Below are positions 7,831-16,182 of a stretch of 64,000 nucleotides of DNA, piece after piece. Below the pieces are notes generated by a model that was given only the letters and a program-made list of their open reading frames with translations, was not told the DNA's origin and did not search any database. Position 1 is the stretch's first letter. Each line of letters opens with the position of its first letter. The DNA is taken from NCBI RefSeq assembly GCF_900107455.1, contig NZ_FNQB01000002.1:1798001-1862000 (forward strand), in the 5' to 3' direction. The translations under genes were made by a program, and so were the position numbers. Origin of the DNA: Asanoa ishikariensis. GTDB taxonomy: Bacteria; Actinomycetota; Actinomycetes; Mycobacteriales; Micromonosporaceae.

Positions 7831-8787
7831 ATGACGGTCTATGGCTGGCACGCCTCGCACGAGCAGGTCCATCCCCGCGCACTTCTCGACGCCGCGGTAG
7901 CGGCCCAGGAGGCCGGGTTCGGCGCCGCGATGTCCTCCGACCACTTCTCGCCCTGGAGCGCCCGCCAAGGGGAGTCCGGCTTCGCCTGGTCGTGGCTGGG
8001 TGCCGCGTTGCAGGCCACCGACCTCCAGTTCGGGGTGGTCAACGCGCCGGGTCAGCGTTACCACCCGGCGATCGTCGCGCAGGCGATCGGGACGTTGGCG
8101 GCGATGTACCCGGGGCGGTTCTGGGCCGCGCTCGGCACCGGCGAGGCCAGCAACGAGCACATCACCGGTGGTGGCTGGCCGCGCAAGGACCTGCGGGCCG
8201 CCCGGCTGCGGGAGTGCGTCGACGTGATCCGGGCCCTGCTGGCCGGCGAGGAGGTCAGCCACGACGGGCTGGTCACCGTCGACCGGGCGCGGCTGTGGAC
8301 CCGGCCGACGGAACCGCCGGCTCTCGTCGGCGCCGCGGTCAGCGTCGAGACCGCGGAATGGTGTGCCGAGTGGGCCGACGGGTTGATCACCGTCAACGCG
8401 CCGCACGAGCACCTGCGCCGGATGGTCGCCGCCTACCGCGACGCCGGCGGGCGTGGGCCGGTCTGCCTTCAGGCGCACCTGAGCTGGGCCGGCAGTGACG
8501 AGGAGGCGGAGGCGATCGCGTACGAGCAGTGGCGGTCCAACGTCTTCCCGCCGCCGGTCTGCTGGGACCTCGAGCTCACCGACCACTTCGACGCCGTCTC
8601 GAAGGACGTGCCCAGGGAACGGGTGGCCAAGACCGTGGACATCTCCGCCGACCTCGGCTGGCACGCGGCCCGGCTGCGCTCGTACGCGGAGATCGGTTTT
8701 GACCGGATCTATCTGCATCACGTGGGTCAGGAGCAAGCCGCCTTCATCGACGCGTTCGGTGCGAAGGTCCTGCCGCAACTGGACTGA
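7831..8787 (+). CDS. LLM-family flavin-dependent oxidoreductase (TIGR03885-like)
   Basis: A 318-residue TIM-barrel protein of the luciferase-like monooxygenase superfamily. The opening GWHASHEQVHPRALLDA, the motif MSSDHFSPWSARQGESGFAWSW, LGTGEASNEHITG and the C-terminal YLHHVGQEQAAFIDAFG match my memory of a subgroup (TIGR03885) described as probable non-F420 flavin oxidoreductases. Whether FMN or F420 is used cannot be decided by eye. The protein lacks a signal peptide and is cytoplasmic. It stands alone, with a short leader (TAGTTAT about 14 bp before the ATG could be a -10 box). Confidence 0.8.
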   Translation: MTVYGWHASHEQVHPRALLDAAVAAQEAGFGAAMSSDHFSPWSARQGESGFAWSWLGAALQATDLQFGVVNAPGQRYHPAIVAQAIGTLAAMYPGRFWAALGTGEASNEHITGGGWPRKDLRAARLRECVDVIRALLAGEEVSHDGLVTVDRARLWTRPTEPPALVGAAVSVETAEWCAEWADGLITVNAPHEHLRRMVAAYRDAGGRGPVCLQAHLSWAGSDEEAEAIAYEQWRSNVFPPPVCWDLELTDHFDAVSKDVPRERVAKTVDISADLGWHAARLRSYAEIGFDRIYLHHVGQEQAAFIDAFGAKVLPQLD

Positions 8788-8825
8788 CTGGTCGCGGCCC
8801 ACCGCACCCACATAGCATTCCGCGC

Positions 8826-10406
8826 ATGGAAGGCCTGAACGAGATCGTCATCCTGCTGGCGGTCGCCGTCTTCGGTGCGGCGCTCGCCCGCAAGATCGGG
8901 TTTCTCTCACCGATCGTCCTGATGATTCTCGGCCTCGCACTGTCGTTCCTGCCCGGCTTCCCGACCTTCCACCTCGAGCCCGAGTTCGTGCTGATCGGCG
9001 TCCTGCCACCACTGCTCTACGTGGCCGCGCTGCAGACCTCGGTGCCGGCGTTCCGATTCAACCTGCGGCCGATCCTGCTGCTCGGCATCGGGCTCGTGGT
9101 GTTCACCGCGCTGGCGGTCGGCTTCGTGGTGCACCTGATCCTGCCGCAGGCGCCGTTCGCGATCTGCGTGGCGCTCGGCGCGGTGGTGGCCCCGCCGGAC
9201 GCGGTCTCGGCGACCGCCATCGCGCGGCGGATCGGCCTGCCCCGCCGGGTCGTGACGATCCTCGAGGGCGAGAGCCTGATCAACGACGCCACCGCGCTGG
9301 TGCTGCTCCGGGTCGCCACCGCCGCCGCGACCGGTGGCGCGGTCGGCTTCGGCGCGGTCGGCGAGCAGATCCTGATCTCGGCGGGCGGCGGCATCGCGAT
9401 CGGCATCGCCGGCGCGGTGATCTTCGGCTTTCTGCACAAGCGGATCAAGGACCCGCTGCTCGACAACGCGCTCTCGCTGCTCACCCCGTGGGCCGTCGTG
9501 CTGCCGTCCGAGGCCATCCACGCCTCCGGCGTCGTCGCGGTGGTGGTCACCGGCCTCGCGCTCGGCCACCGCATGCCGACCCTGATGGCGGCCGGCTCGC
9601 GGCTGCAGATGGACGCGTTCTGGCGGCTGGTCCGCTTCCTGCTCGAAGGCCTGGTCTTCCTGCTGGTCGGCCTCCAGTTGCGCACCGTCATCGACGACAT
9701 CAGCACACCCTGGGGCACCGTGATCGGCGCGACGTTCGCGGTCATCGGGACGCTGATCCTGACCCGCTACATCTGGGTGCTGCCCGGCGGCTGGATCCCC
9801 CGGATGTCGGCCCGGGTACGCGGCCGCGAGGGCAGTTTCACCTGGCAGCACCCGGTGATCATCGGCTGGGCCGGCATGCGCGGCGTGGTCACGCTGGCCG
9901 CCGCCCTGGCGTTGCCCAGCGTCGGCACCGGCGAGGGCGAGGCCCTCTATCCGCGCGACGTGTTCATCTTCATCGCGTTCGCGGTGATCCTCTTCACGCT
10001 GCTGGTCTTCGGCCTGACCCTGCCGACCTTCTCGCGCAAGCTCGGGCTGCCGCCGGAGGACCCGACGAAGGACTTCCTGGCCGAGGCCGCGGTGCAGCAG
10101 GCCGCCGCCCGGGCCGCCAAGGAGCGGCTGGAGGCCAGCTCCGAAGGCGCGCCCCAGTCGGTGGTCACCCGGTTGCGGCAACAGGTGGTCGACCGCACCA
10201 ACACCGCGTGGGAACGCCTGGGCGGGGACGGGCGGGAGACCCCGTCAGCGGCGTACGGTCGACTTCGGCAAGAGATGATCGACGCCGAGCGCGAGGTGTT
10301 CCGGACGGCCCGTGACGAGGGCCGCATCCCGGAAGAGGTGCTCAACCGCGCCTACCGCGACCTGGATCTCGAGGAATCTCTGCTCACTCGCCGCGAAGAG
10401 GACTAA
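8826..10406 (+). CDS. CPA1-type Na+/H+ antiporter
   Basis: A 526-residue protein with about 12 membrane helices followed by a hydrophilic tail of about 110 residues (about 415-526). The family ND motif is in LEGESLINDATALVLL (near residue 158), and the R-rich AGMRGVVTLAAALALP motif near residue 350 is typical of NhaP/CPA1 exchangers, which swap cytoplasmic Na+ or K+ for protons. The tail is charged and helical (ERLEASSEG, QQVVDRTN) and is probably regulatory. The stop codon shares one base with the start of the UBP zinc-finger gene (TAATG), which couples the two. Confidence 0.9.
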   Translation: MEGLNEIVILLAVAVFGAALARKIGFLSPIVLMILGLALSFLPGFPTFHLEPEFVLIGVLPPLLYVAALQTSVPAFRFNLRPILLLGIGLVVFTALAVGFVVHLILPQAPFAICVALGAVVAPPDAVSATAIARRIGLPRRVVTILEGESLINDATALVLLRVATAAATGGAVGFGAVGEQILISAGGGIAIGIAGAVIFGFLHKRIKDPLLDNALSLLTPWAVVLPSEAIHASGVVAVVVTGLALGHRMPTLMAAGSRLQMDAFWRLVRFLLEGLVFLLVGLQLRTVIDDISTPWGTVIGATFAVIGTLILTRYIWVLPGGWIPRMSARVRGREGSFTWQHPVIIGWAGMRGVVTLAAALALPSVGTGEGEALYPRDVFIFIAFAVILFTLLVFGLTLPTFSRKLGLPPEDPTKDFLAEAAVQQAAARAAKERLEASSEGAPQSVVTRLRQQVVDRTNTAWERLGGDGRETPSAAYGRLRQEMIDAEREVFRTARDEGRIPEEVLNRAYRDLDLEESLLTRREED

Positions 10407-10675
10407 TGGGGGCACGAATGACCTGCGACGACATCACGCTGGCCGAATCACCGGAGCCGCAGACCACCGAGGGCTGTCAGGACTGCCTGGCCGCGGGCGA
10501 GCACGACTGGGTGCACCTGCGCCTCTGCGAGTCCTGCGGCCACATCGGCTGCTGCGACTCCTCGCCGAACCGGCACGCCACGGCCCACTTCAAGGAAACC
10601 GGCCACCCGGTCATCAAGTCCTTCCAGCCCGGCGAAAACTGGAAATGGTGCTTCGTCCACGAAACGCTTGGCTGA
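10406..10675 (+). CDS. UBP-type zinc-finger protein
   Basis: An 89-residue soluble protein (85 if ATG 10418 is used). It carries the Cys/His pattern of a UBP-type (ZnF-UBP) finger: C..C in EGCQDCLAAGEHDWVHL, C..C in LRLCESCGHIGCC, then HATAHFKETGHPVIKSF. In eukaryotes this fold binds the free C-terminus of ubiquitin; in actinobacteria it occurs beside or fused to Na+/H+ antiporters and its ligand is unknown. Here it overlaps the antiporter stop by one base, which argues for a joint role, perhaps regulating the antiporter tail. Confidence 0.85.
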   Translation: MGARMTCDDITLAESPEPQTTEGCQDCLAAGEHDWVHLRLCESCGHIGCCDSSPNRHATAHFKETGHPVIKSFQPGENWKWCFVHETLG

Positions 10676-10682
10676 CGAGTGA

Positions 10683-10711
10683 GAAGGGGTGTCGCATCGC
10701 GACACCCCTTC
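10683..10711. terminator. Strong bidirectional terminator
   Basis: A perfect 13-bp stem (GAAGGGGTGTCGC at 10683-10695 pairing with 10699-10711) with a 3-nt loop, followed by GGATTTTC. It lies exactly between the convergent UBP-finger gene and the secreted protein gene at 10721, so it can terminate both transcripts. Confidence 0.9.
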
Positions 10712-10720
10712 GGATTTTCA

Positions 10721-11917
10721 CTAGCCGGCCTCGCCCGGGTCGGTGGGGAGATCGGGTAGGTCGTCGAACCATGGGTCGTACCAGGTCGGGCCGTCGGTCG
10801 GGACCGGTGGCAGGGTCGGCGGGACCGTCGGCACCGGCGGGATCGTCGGGATCGGCGGGTTGGTCGGAATCGGTGGGACGGTCGGAACCGGCGGGTTCGT
10901 AGGCACCGGTGGGACGGTCGGAGGCGGCGTCCAGGCGGGTTCGCCGTAGGTCTGTGGCCGGGCGTAGTAGAGGTTGCCGTCCTCGGCCACGAACGCGATG
11001 TCGTGGGTGCCGCGGACGAACGTGCCGCCCTCGACCGAGGCGCCGCCCGAGGCCTCGAAGCGGGCCGTGCCGCTCGCCTTGTGGCTGGTCGCGTCCTTCA
11101 TGAAGTCGTCGCCGGTCCGGCCCGGGTCCGTGGTGAAGACCCAGAGCCGCTCGTGGTCCTGCACCATCATCCGGGTGCGGTCGTCGGAGATGCTCGCCGC
11201 CGAGATGTTGTCGACGTCGCGGCCGAAACGGCCGATCCGGGTCAGCCGCGCCTCGCCCGAGGTCCCGGACGGCAGGTCCACGCGGTAGACCGGCGTGCCG
11301 CTGGTCTTCGCGAACACGTAGAAGTGCCCGTCCAGCCAGAGCAACGCCTCCGAGTTGTACGTGCTGCAGCCCGGCTTCGTGTTGTCCGGGAACCGCAGGG
11401 TGTACGAGGCGACCACCTCCAACGGCCCGGAACCGCCCGGTGCCGGCTCGGCCACCCGCAGCAGCCGCTGCTGGTCCTTGCAGTTGTTGGCGCCCAACTG
11501 ACCGATCCACAGCGCACCGGCGTCGTCGACGGTCAGGTCCTCCCAGTCCTCGTTCTTCGCGCCCGTGACCGGGTACGACGGGAACAACTCGTCGCCGCGC
11601 ACCGCCTCCGGCATCCCGCCCGCCGAGATCCGCATGCCCCAGATCGCGTCGCGCGGCTTGCCGGGCTTGCTGGACCCGCCGTCGCGGAGCCAGTAGTACA
11701 TGCCCGGGTAGGTCTTGCTCGCGATCAGCCCGGACGCCTCCGAGGCGGGCAGCTTCACGCCGAGCGGCGGCATCCGGCCCGGGAAGATCGGCGCGTCCCT
11801 GACCTTCTCCGGTGCGGGGTCGGCGCTCGCGTCGGTGCCGCCGACGGTGACGGCGTACCAGCCCGCCAGCGAGGCCGCCGCGAGCGCGACGACGCTCCAC
11901 AGTGATCGTCTGCGCAC
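10721..11917 (-). CDS. Secreted beta-propeller-like protein with Pro-rich tail
   Basis: A 398-residue exported protein starting at GTG 11917, which has GAGGAGG 7 bases upstream. An N-terminal hydrophobic signal or anchor (VRRRSLWSVVALAAASLAGWYAVTVGG) is followed by a beta-rich domain with strand repeats such as DLTVDDAGALWIGQLG, SEALLWLDGHFYVFAK and RMMVQDHERLWVFTTD, suggesting a propeller. Two cysteines (NNCKD, GCSTY) may bridge. The last about 65 residues are Pro-rich hexapeptide repeats and then a W/D-rich end. I do not recognise a named family. The tail could span the cell wall. It is divergent from the Nramp-like gene. Confidence 0.6.
   Translation of the reverse strand: MRRRSLWSVVALAAASLAGWYAVTVGGTDASADPAPEKVRDAPIFPGRMPPLGVKLPASEASGLIASKTYPGMYYWLRDGGSSKPGKPRDAIWGMRISAGGMPEAVRGDELFPSYPVTGAKNEDWEDLTVDDAGALWIGQLGANNCKDQQRLLRVAEPAPGGSGPLEVVASYTLRFPDNTKPGCSTYNSEALLWLDGHFYVFAKTSGTPVYRVDLPSGTSGEARLTRIGRFGRDVDNISAASISDDRTRMMVQDHERLWVFTTDPGRTGDDFMKDATSHKASGTARFEASGGASVEGGTFVRGTHDIAFVAEDGNLYYARPQTYGEPAWTPPPTVPPVPTNPPVPTVPPIPTNPPIPTIPPVPTVPPTLPPVPTDGPTWYDPWFDDLPDLPTDPGEAG
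10797..10930 (-). repeat. Hexapeptide-coding tandem repeat
   Basis: Within the C-terminal coding region of the secreted protein, about five to six 18-bp units encode PP[V/I]PT[N/V/I]. The repeat is in frame and lies outside the folded domain, so it can expand or shrink without loss of frame. Confidence 0.8.
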
Positions 11918-12051
11918 CTGGGCCTCCTCGTTAAGCGAGCCGGTCTCTCCTATTCGTAACATAAAGGACAGTCCGGACGATGAGGACTCTACGGGTTTGA
12001 TGCCTGTCAATATGGGGAAGGAGGGCCGGCACTCTGCCCCGGGAGGCTTCC

Positions 12052-13479
12052 ATGACCCAGACCGCCGCCGATCGTTTCCGCAGCCGTCACGTACGACACG
12101 AGGTCAAGGTCCGTGATCTGCCCGAAGCTCCACGATCACACTGGCGGATCATCGGGCCGGGGGTGATCGCCGCAGGCGTCGGGCTGGCCTCCGGCGAGTT
12201 CATCCTGTTCCCGTACATCGCCTCGCAGGTCGGTCTGGTCTTCCTGTGGGCGGCCGCGGTCGGCCTGATCACCCAGTGGTTCCTCAACATGGAGATCGAG
12301 CGCTACACGCTGGCGACCGGCGAGACCGCGTTGACCGGCTTCTCGCGTACCTGGCGGCACTGGGGTCTGGTGTTCGCGATCCTGACCTACTTCGCCAACC
12401 TCTGGCCCGGCTGGGCGACGAGCTCCGCGACGATGCTGACCTACATCTTCGGCGGTGAGCCGCGCTGGATCGCGATCGGCATGCTCGCCGTGATCGGCGT
12501 GACGCTGACCCTGGCGCCGGTGATCTACACCGTCCTGGAGCGGGTCGAGTTCCTCAAGGTCGGCCTGGTCATCCTCTTCATCGTGATCGCGGTGATCTTC
12601 GCGGTCACCAGCGACGCCTGGTCGTCGCTCGGGCACGACGTGGTCCGCCCCGAGTTCCCGACCGAGCTCGGCTTCGCGCTGATGCTCTCCGCGCTGGTCT
12701 TCGCCGGCGCCGGCGGCGGCCAGAACCTCGTGCAGAGCAACTGGATCCGGGACAAGGGCTTCGGCATGGGCGCGTACGTGCCGCGTCTGGTCAGCCCGAT
12801 CACCGGCAAGGAGGAGGCCGCGCCCGACTCGACCGGCTTCGTCTTCGAGGACAACGACGCCAACCTGGCCCGCTGGAAGCAGTGGTGGAAGCTGGCCAAC
12901 AAGGAGCAGCTCTACACCTTCGTGCTGATCACCATCGTGACCATCACGCTGATGTCGCTGCTGTCGTACTCGACCGTCTTCGGCGTGCCCGGGCTGGCCA
13001 ACGGCGTCGGCTTCCTGGAGGTCGAGGGGGAGCGGCTCAAGGAGCTCGTCGGCGAGTGGTTCGGCGTCCTGTTCTGGGCCATCGGCGCGATCTCCCTGTT
13101 CGCCGCGGCGATGGGCATCGTCGACTACACCAGCCGGCTGGCCGCGGACGTGCTCAAGGTCAGCTACCTGCGCCGCGTCTCCGAGAGCCGGATCTACTTC
13201 GCGCTGGTCTGGGGCCTGGTCCTGATCGGCGTCCTGGTCCTGGTCGGCGGCTTCGACCAGCCACTGGTCCTGCTGGTCATCTCCGCCTGCGTCGGCGGCC
13301 TGATGATGTTCCTCTACTCAGGACTGCTCCTGCTGGTCAACCGCAAGTTCCTGCCGGAACGCGTGCGCCCGCGCGGCATCCGCGTCATCGCCCTGATCTG
13401 GGGCGTCCTGCTCTTCGGCGTCTTCTCCGTGCTGACCATCAAGGAACAGGGAGCCAAGCTGCTCGACTGGCTGGGGTGA
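12052..13479 (+). CDS. Nramp-family transporter lacking the canonical metal-site motifs
   Basis: A 475-residue integral membrane protein with about 11 helices of the Nramp/SLC11 fold. It starts at ATG 12052 behind GGGAGG. In classical Nramp the first helix carries DPGN and the sixth carries MPH, which bind Mn2+ or Fe2+. Here helix 1 reads GPGVIAAGVGLASGEFIL and helix 6 reads FAGAGGGQNLVQSNW, so both motifs are replaced. The substrate may therefore not be a transition metal. A cytoplasmic loop (about 250-280) is long and charged. It is monocistronic and divergent from the secreted propeller-like protein. Confidence 0.8.
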   Translation: MTQTAADRFRSRHVRHEVKVRDLPEAPRSHWRIIGPGVIAAGVGLASGEFILFPYIASQVGLVFLWAAAVGLITQWFLNMEIERYTLATGETALTGFSRTWRHWGLVFAILTYFANLWPGWATSSATMLTYIFGGEPRWIAIGMLAVIGVTLTLAPVIYTVLERVEFLKVGLVILFIVIAVIFAVTSDAWSSLGHDVVRPEFPTELGFALMLSALVFAGAGGGQNLVQSNWIRDKGFGMGAYVPRLVSPITGKEEAAPDSTGFVFEDNDANLARWKQWWKLANKEQLYTFVLITIVTITLMSLLSYSTVFGVPGLANGVGFLEVEGERLKELVGEWFGVLFWAIGAISLFAAAMGIVDYTSRLAADVLKVSYLRRVSESRIYFALVWGLVLIGVLVLVGGFDQPLVLLVISACVGGLMMFLYSGLLLLVNRKFLPERVRPRGIRVIALIWGVLLFGVFSVLTIKEQGAKLLDWLG

Positions 13480-13548
13480 AATCCCTACGGGAGGCCAGGG
13501 GGAGTTTCCCGATGTCGTCTAGGGCGGCGAGCTTGGAAGTCTTCGGTC

Positions 13549-14106
13549 ATGACCACCACGACCAGGCTCACCGCCCTCGCGGCGCCGTTGCTCATGCTGA
13601 TCTACGGGATCAACCGGTACGTCGACGGGCTCGACGGCGACCGCGGCAACGGGATCGCGTGGGACATCGGCCACACCGCGTTCTTCTTCGCGTTCGTGCT
13701 GTTCGCCGTGCTCGCGGTCAGCCTCCACCGGATCGTGCCGGTGCCCGAGCGCTGGCAGCGCCACCTGCGCGACGGCGCGTTGGTCGCCGCGCTGATCGGT
13801 GCCGCCTCGTTCCTGTGGGTGACGCTCACCGACCTGGTGCCGGCGATCCCGACCGGGCTGCCCGAGTGGGCCATGGCGGCCCTGCCGGCGCTGTTCCAGG
13901 TCGGCATGCTGACGCTGTTGGGTCAGCTCGTGGCAGCCCGCCGGGTGCCGATCTGGACCCCGCTGGTCATGCTGTTCGGCTTCATGCTGATCGTCGTCAA
14001 CCTCGACCTGCTGCCGTTCGCCTCCGTCGTGATCCTCGCCGGACTGTCGCCGCTAGCCCGCAAGGAACCGGTCAGTTCGGGCTCACCCCGACCAGTTGGT
14101 CCTTGA
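13549..14106 (+). CDS. Polytopic membrane protein of unknown function
   Basis: A 185-residue protein with about five to six hydrophobic helices: LAAPLLMLIYGI, TAFFFAFVLFAVLAVSL, GALVAALIGAASFLWVTL, ALPALFQVGMLTLLGQLV and PLVMLFGFMLIVVNLDLLPF. No cofactor or catalytic motif is seen. I do not recognise the family; a small permease or a membrane-stress protein are possibilities. The last 35 bp overlap the 3' end of the convergent DUF2252 gene, so the final hydrophilic residues are encoded antisense to it. Confidence 0.7.
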   Translation: MTTTTRLTALAAPLLMLIYGINRYVDGLDGDRGNGIAWDIGHTAFFFAFVLFAVLAVSLHRIVPVPERWQRHLRDGALVAALIGAASFLWVTLTDLVPAIPTGLPEWAMAALPALFQVGMLTLLGQLVAARRVPIWTPLVMLFGFMLIVVNLDLLPFASVVILAGLSPLARKEPVSSGSPRPVGP

Positions 14107-15475
14107 CATGGTCGCGGAAGGCTACGTAGTCCAGTTCGTTCTGGTCCGCGTAGTCCTCCGCGTACTCCACGATCGCCTTGTCGAAGCGGTCGGAGCCGCC
14201 CAGGTAGGCGCCGATCGCGACCGGGTCGCCCGACCGGGCGTGTGCCCGGGCCAGCGTCCAGCCGCACATGCGGGCGTACAGCGCCAGGCCCTCGGGGCGC
14301 ATCCGCTCGATCGGCGCGGAGAACTTCCAGTCGCGTAGCTGGCGGACGTAGAAGTCCCGGGTCGCGCCGTCCGGGGCCTTGACCCGGGTCCAGCCCAGGA
14401 AGATGTCGCTGAGGGCCTGCATCAGGTGCTGGCCCGCGACCACCCGCTCACCCTGGTTGCGGAACCGGCTCGCACCGGCGTACCGCGCGAGCACCGACTT
14501 CTGTGCCTCCTTGGCCTGGAGGAACAGCGGCTCTCCGTCGCTGGTCTCCAGCAGCACGATCCAGGCCCGGGTGCCGACGCTGCCGACGCCGACGACCTTG
14601 CGGGCCACCTGCACCAGCTCGAACTCGCCCAGCAGGTGCCGGCGGTCGGTCGGCAGGCTGCGCTGGTACGACTGGACCACGCTACCGAGCAGCTCGTAGA
14701 CGATGTCGACCTCGAGCCCGCTGAACACCTCTTCGATCGGGACGATGGTCGGCGGCTGGCTGATGATCCGCCGGCGCCCGTCGACCACTGTGGTCAGCTT
14801 CGTCAGCGCCTGCCGGCTGTCCTTGCCCCGCGCCTTGGCCAACACCGAGGTCGCCTCGCTGTACGCCTTCGGCCGGATCTGCTCGCGGAACCGCCCGATG
14901 GTCGACTCGACGTCGAGGTGCGCGTACCAGACCGCCAGGACACCCTGTTCGGCGAAGGTCCGGATGTTCTTCCGGTACGCCTCGACCCCGGACCGGACGA
15001 TCTCCTTGCGGGCCTTGCGCTTGAAGCCGTTGTCCCGCGCCGCTACCGCGAGGCTGGCCGCCAGGCGCTTGACGTCCCACTCGAACGGGCCCGGCAGCGT
15101 CTCGTCGAAGTCGTTGCAGTCGAAGACCAGCCGCCGCTCGGGTGACGCGAACGCCCCGAAGTTCGACAGGTGGGCGTCACCGCAGAGCTGCACCTCCAGG
15201 TCTGAGCGCGGTGCCTCGGCGAGGTCCGCGGCCATCGGCAGCGCGGCGCCGCGGAAGTAGGTGAACGGCGAGACCGCCATCCGCGCGTGCCGGACCGGGA
15301 CGAGCTCCGGTACGCGCGACTCGGCCTGGCCCATCAGCAGCGCGATCGGATCACGGCCGGCCTCGACCCCGGTCGCGGCGTGCGCGTCGAGCGGCACCTC
15401 GTTGCGGACCGCACGGCCGGCGGCGATCCGTTCGGCTCGCCCAGGGTGGGCGTGACCGTTGCCGGCGGCGCTCAC
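14072..15475 (-). CDS. DUF2252 family protein
   Basis: A 467-residue cytoplasmic protein. The family signature is clear: VRHARMAVSPFTYFRGAALPMAADL, VQLCGDAHLSNFG, RLVFDCNDFDETLPGPFEWDVKRLAASL (residues about 65-150). The HLSNFG and DFDE elements resemble the catalytic loop and metal site of aminoglycoside-phosphotransferase-like kinases, so an ATP-dependent kinase-like activity is plausible but unproved. I chose GTG 15475 because it overlaps the stop of the upstream gene as GTGA with GAGGAG just before; GTG 15490 is an alternative. It forms an operon with the duplicated ABM-like gene. Confidence 0.85.
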   Translation of the reverse strand: MSAAGNGHAHPGRAERIAAGRAVRNEVPLDAHAATGVEAGRDPIALLMGQAESRVPELVPVRHARMAVSPFTYFRGAALPMAADLAEAPRSDLEVQLCGDAHLSNFGAFASPERRLVFDCNDFDETLPGPFEWDVKRLAASLAVAARDNGFKRKARKEIVRSGVEAYRKNIRTFAEQGVLAVWYAHLDVESTIGRFREQIRPKAYSEATSVLAKARGKDSRQALTKLTTVVDGRRRIISQPPTIVPIEEVFSGLEVDIVYELLGSVVQSYQRSLPTDRRHLLGEFELVQVARKVVGVGSVGTRAWIVLLETSDGEPLFLQAKEAQKSVLARYAGASRFRNQGERVVAGQHLMQALSDIFLGWTRVKAPDGATRDFYVRQLRDWKFSAPIERMRPEGLALYARMCGWTLARAHARSGDPVAIGAYLGGSDRFDKAIVEYAEDYADQNELDYVAFRDHVKDQLVGVSPN

Positions 15476-16077
15476 GGCTCCTCGATCCACGGCGTGTGCA
15501 GGTCGAAGTACCTGGTCTTGTGGACCTGGAGTTTCGCCAACTCGGCGGCTTCCTCGGCCAGCTTCGGCGGGAGCGGCTTGCGCTCACCCGCGCGGGCGGC
15601 CGGTTCGTCGGTGAAGTAGACGGCCATCGTGTACTCGCCGTCGCCGTACGAGCAGGCGGTGGTGCCGAGCACGTCGGGCCGGAACTGGGCCCACTCCTCC
15701 GAGTCACCGAGCAGCAGCGTCAGCGCGCGGTCGCGGTCGCTGCCCTGGCCCTGGAGGATCTGCACGAACCCGGCCTGGTTCGGGTCGCCGGGCCGTTCGG
15801 CGACGGCGTCGTCGGCGTCGTGGAACTGGACCTCGCCGTCGAACAGCTTCGACGTGCGCTGCCACCACTGGTCCTGCTCGGGCCGTTCGCTGTTGCGCTG
15901 GGCCGAGTGGATGTCGGTGAAGCAGGCGAGGCCGATGAACTCGCCGTCGTCGGTCACCCCGCCCGTCGAGTTGATCCACCCCTCCGCGCCGGGCGACAGG
16001 TCCCGGATCCACTGGTCCATAGCGGCTTTCAGCTGCCCTGGGTCGCGCACGTGACCCTGGATGATCTGGACGAACAT
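15472..16077 (-). CDS. Duplicated ABM-like domain protein
   Basis: A 201-residue soluble protein with a clear ribosome site (GGAGG) before ATG 16077. It contains two related halves: MFVQIIQGHVRDPGQLKAAM with W and GFIGLACF-like strands (residues 1-90), and again FVQILQGQGSDRDRALTLL with YTMAVYFTD (about 105-165). This looks like an internally duplicated ferredoxin-like antibiotic-biosynthesis-monooxygenase (ABM) fold, which may act as a heme or flavin-free oxygenase or simply bind small molecules. It is translationally coupled to the DUF2252 gene and divergent from the exporter at 16183. Function is unassigned. Confidence 0.65.
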   Translation of the reverse strand: MFVQIIQGHVRDPGQLKAAMDQWIRDLSPGAEGWINSTGGVTDDGEFIGLACFTDIHSAQRNSERPEQDQWWQRTSKLFDGEVQFHDADDAVAERPGDPNQAGFVQILQGQGSDRDRALTLLLGDSEEWAQFRPDVLGTTACSYGDGEYTMAVYFTDEPAARAGERKPLPPKLAEEAAELAKLQVHKTRYFDLHTPWIEEP

Positions 16078-16182
16078 CACGAGCCTCCTTGCCGGGACGA
16101 GGGGGACACTCACCTTCAAACCTACGACGAGTCGGGGCGCAAAACGGCAAATCGACCGTATGGGGTAAATGTCACGATTAGT

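Noticed and set aside
6169-8811. Very long open frame on the minus strand (about 880 codons) opposite the MFS and LLM genes
   Set aside because: Composition is Arg/Gly/Gln-rich with no fold motifs and it lies antisense to two well-recognised genes; it is a codon-bias shadow of high GC.
10797-10930. Short regular repeats resembling a CRISPR-like array
   Set aside because: The repeats are 18-bp in-frame units coding a Pro-rich tail, without distinct spacers.
12052-12130. Possible Mn2+ riboswitch or metal box before the Nramp-like gene
   Set aside because: The leader (11918-12051) shows no recognisable aptamer core or palindrome.
15496-16182. In-frame upstream extension of the DHA2 exporter
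   Set aside because: It runs antisense through the ABM-like gene and has no membrane or signal features; ATG 16183 gives the normal family N-terminus.
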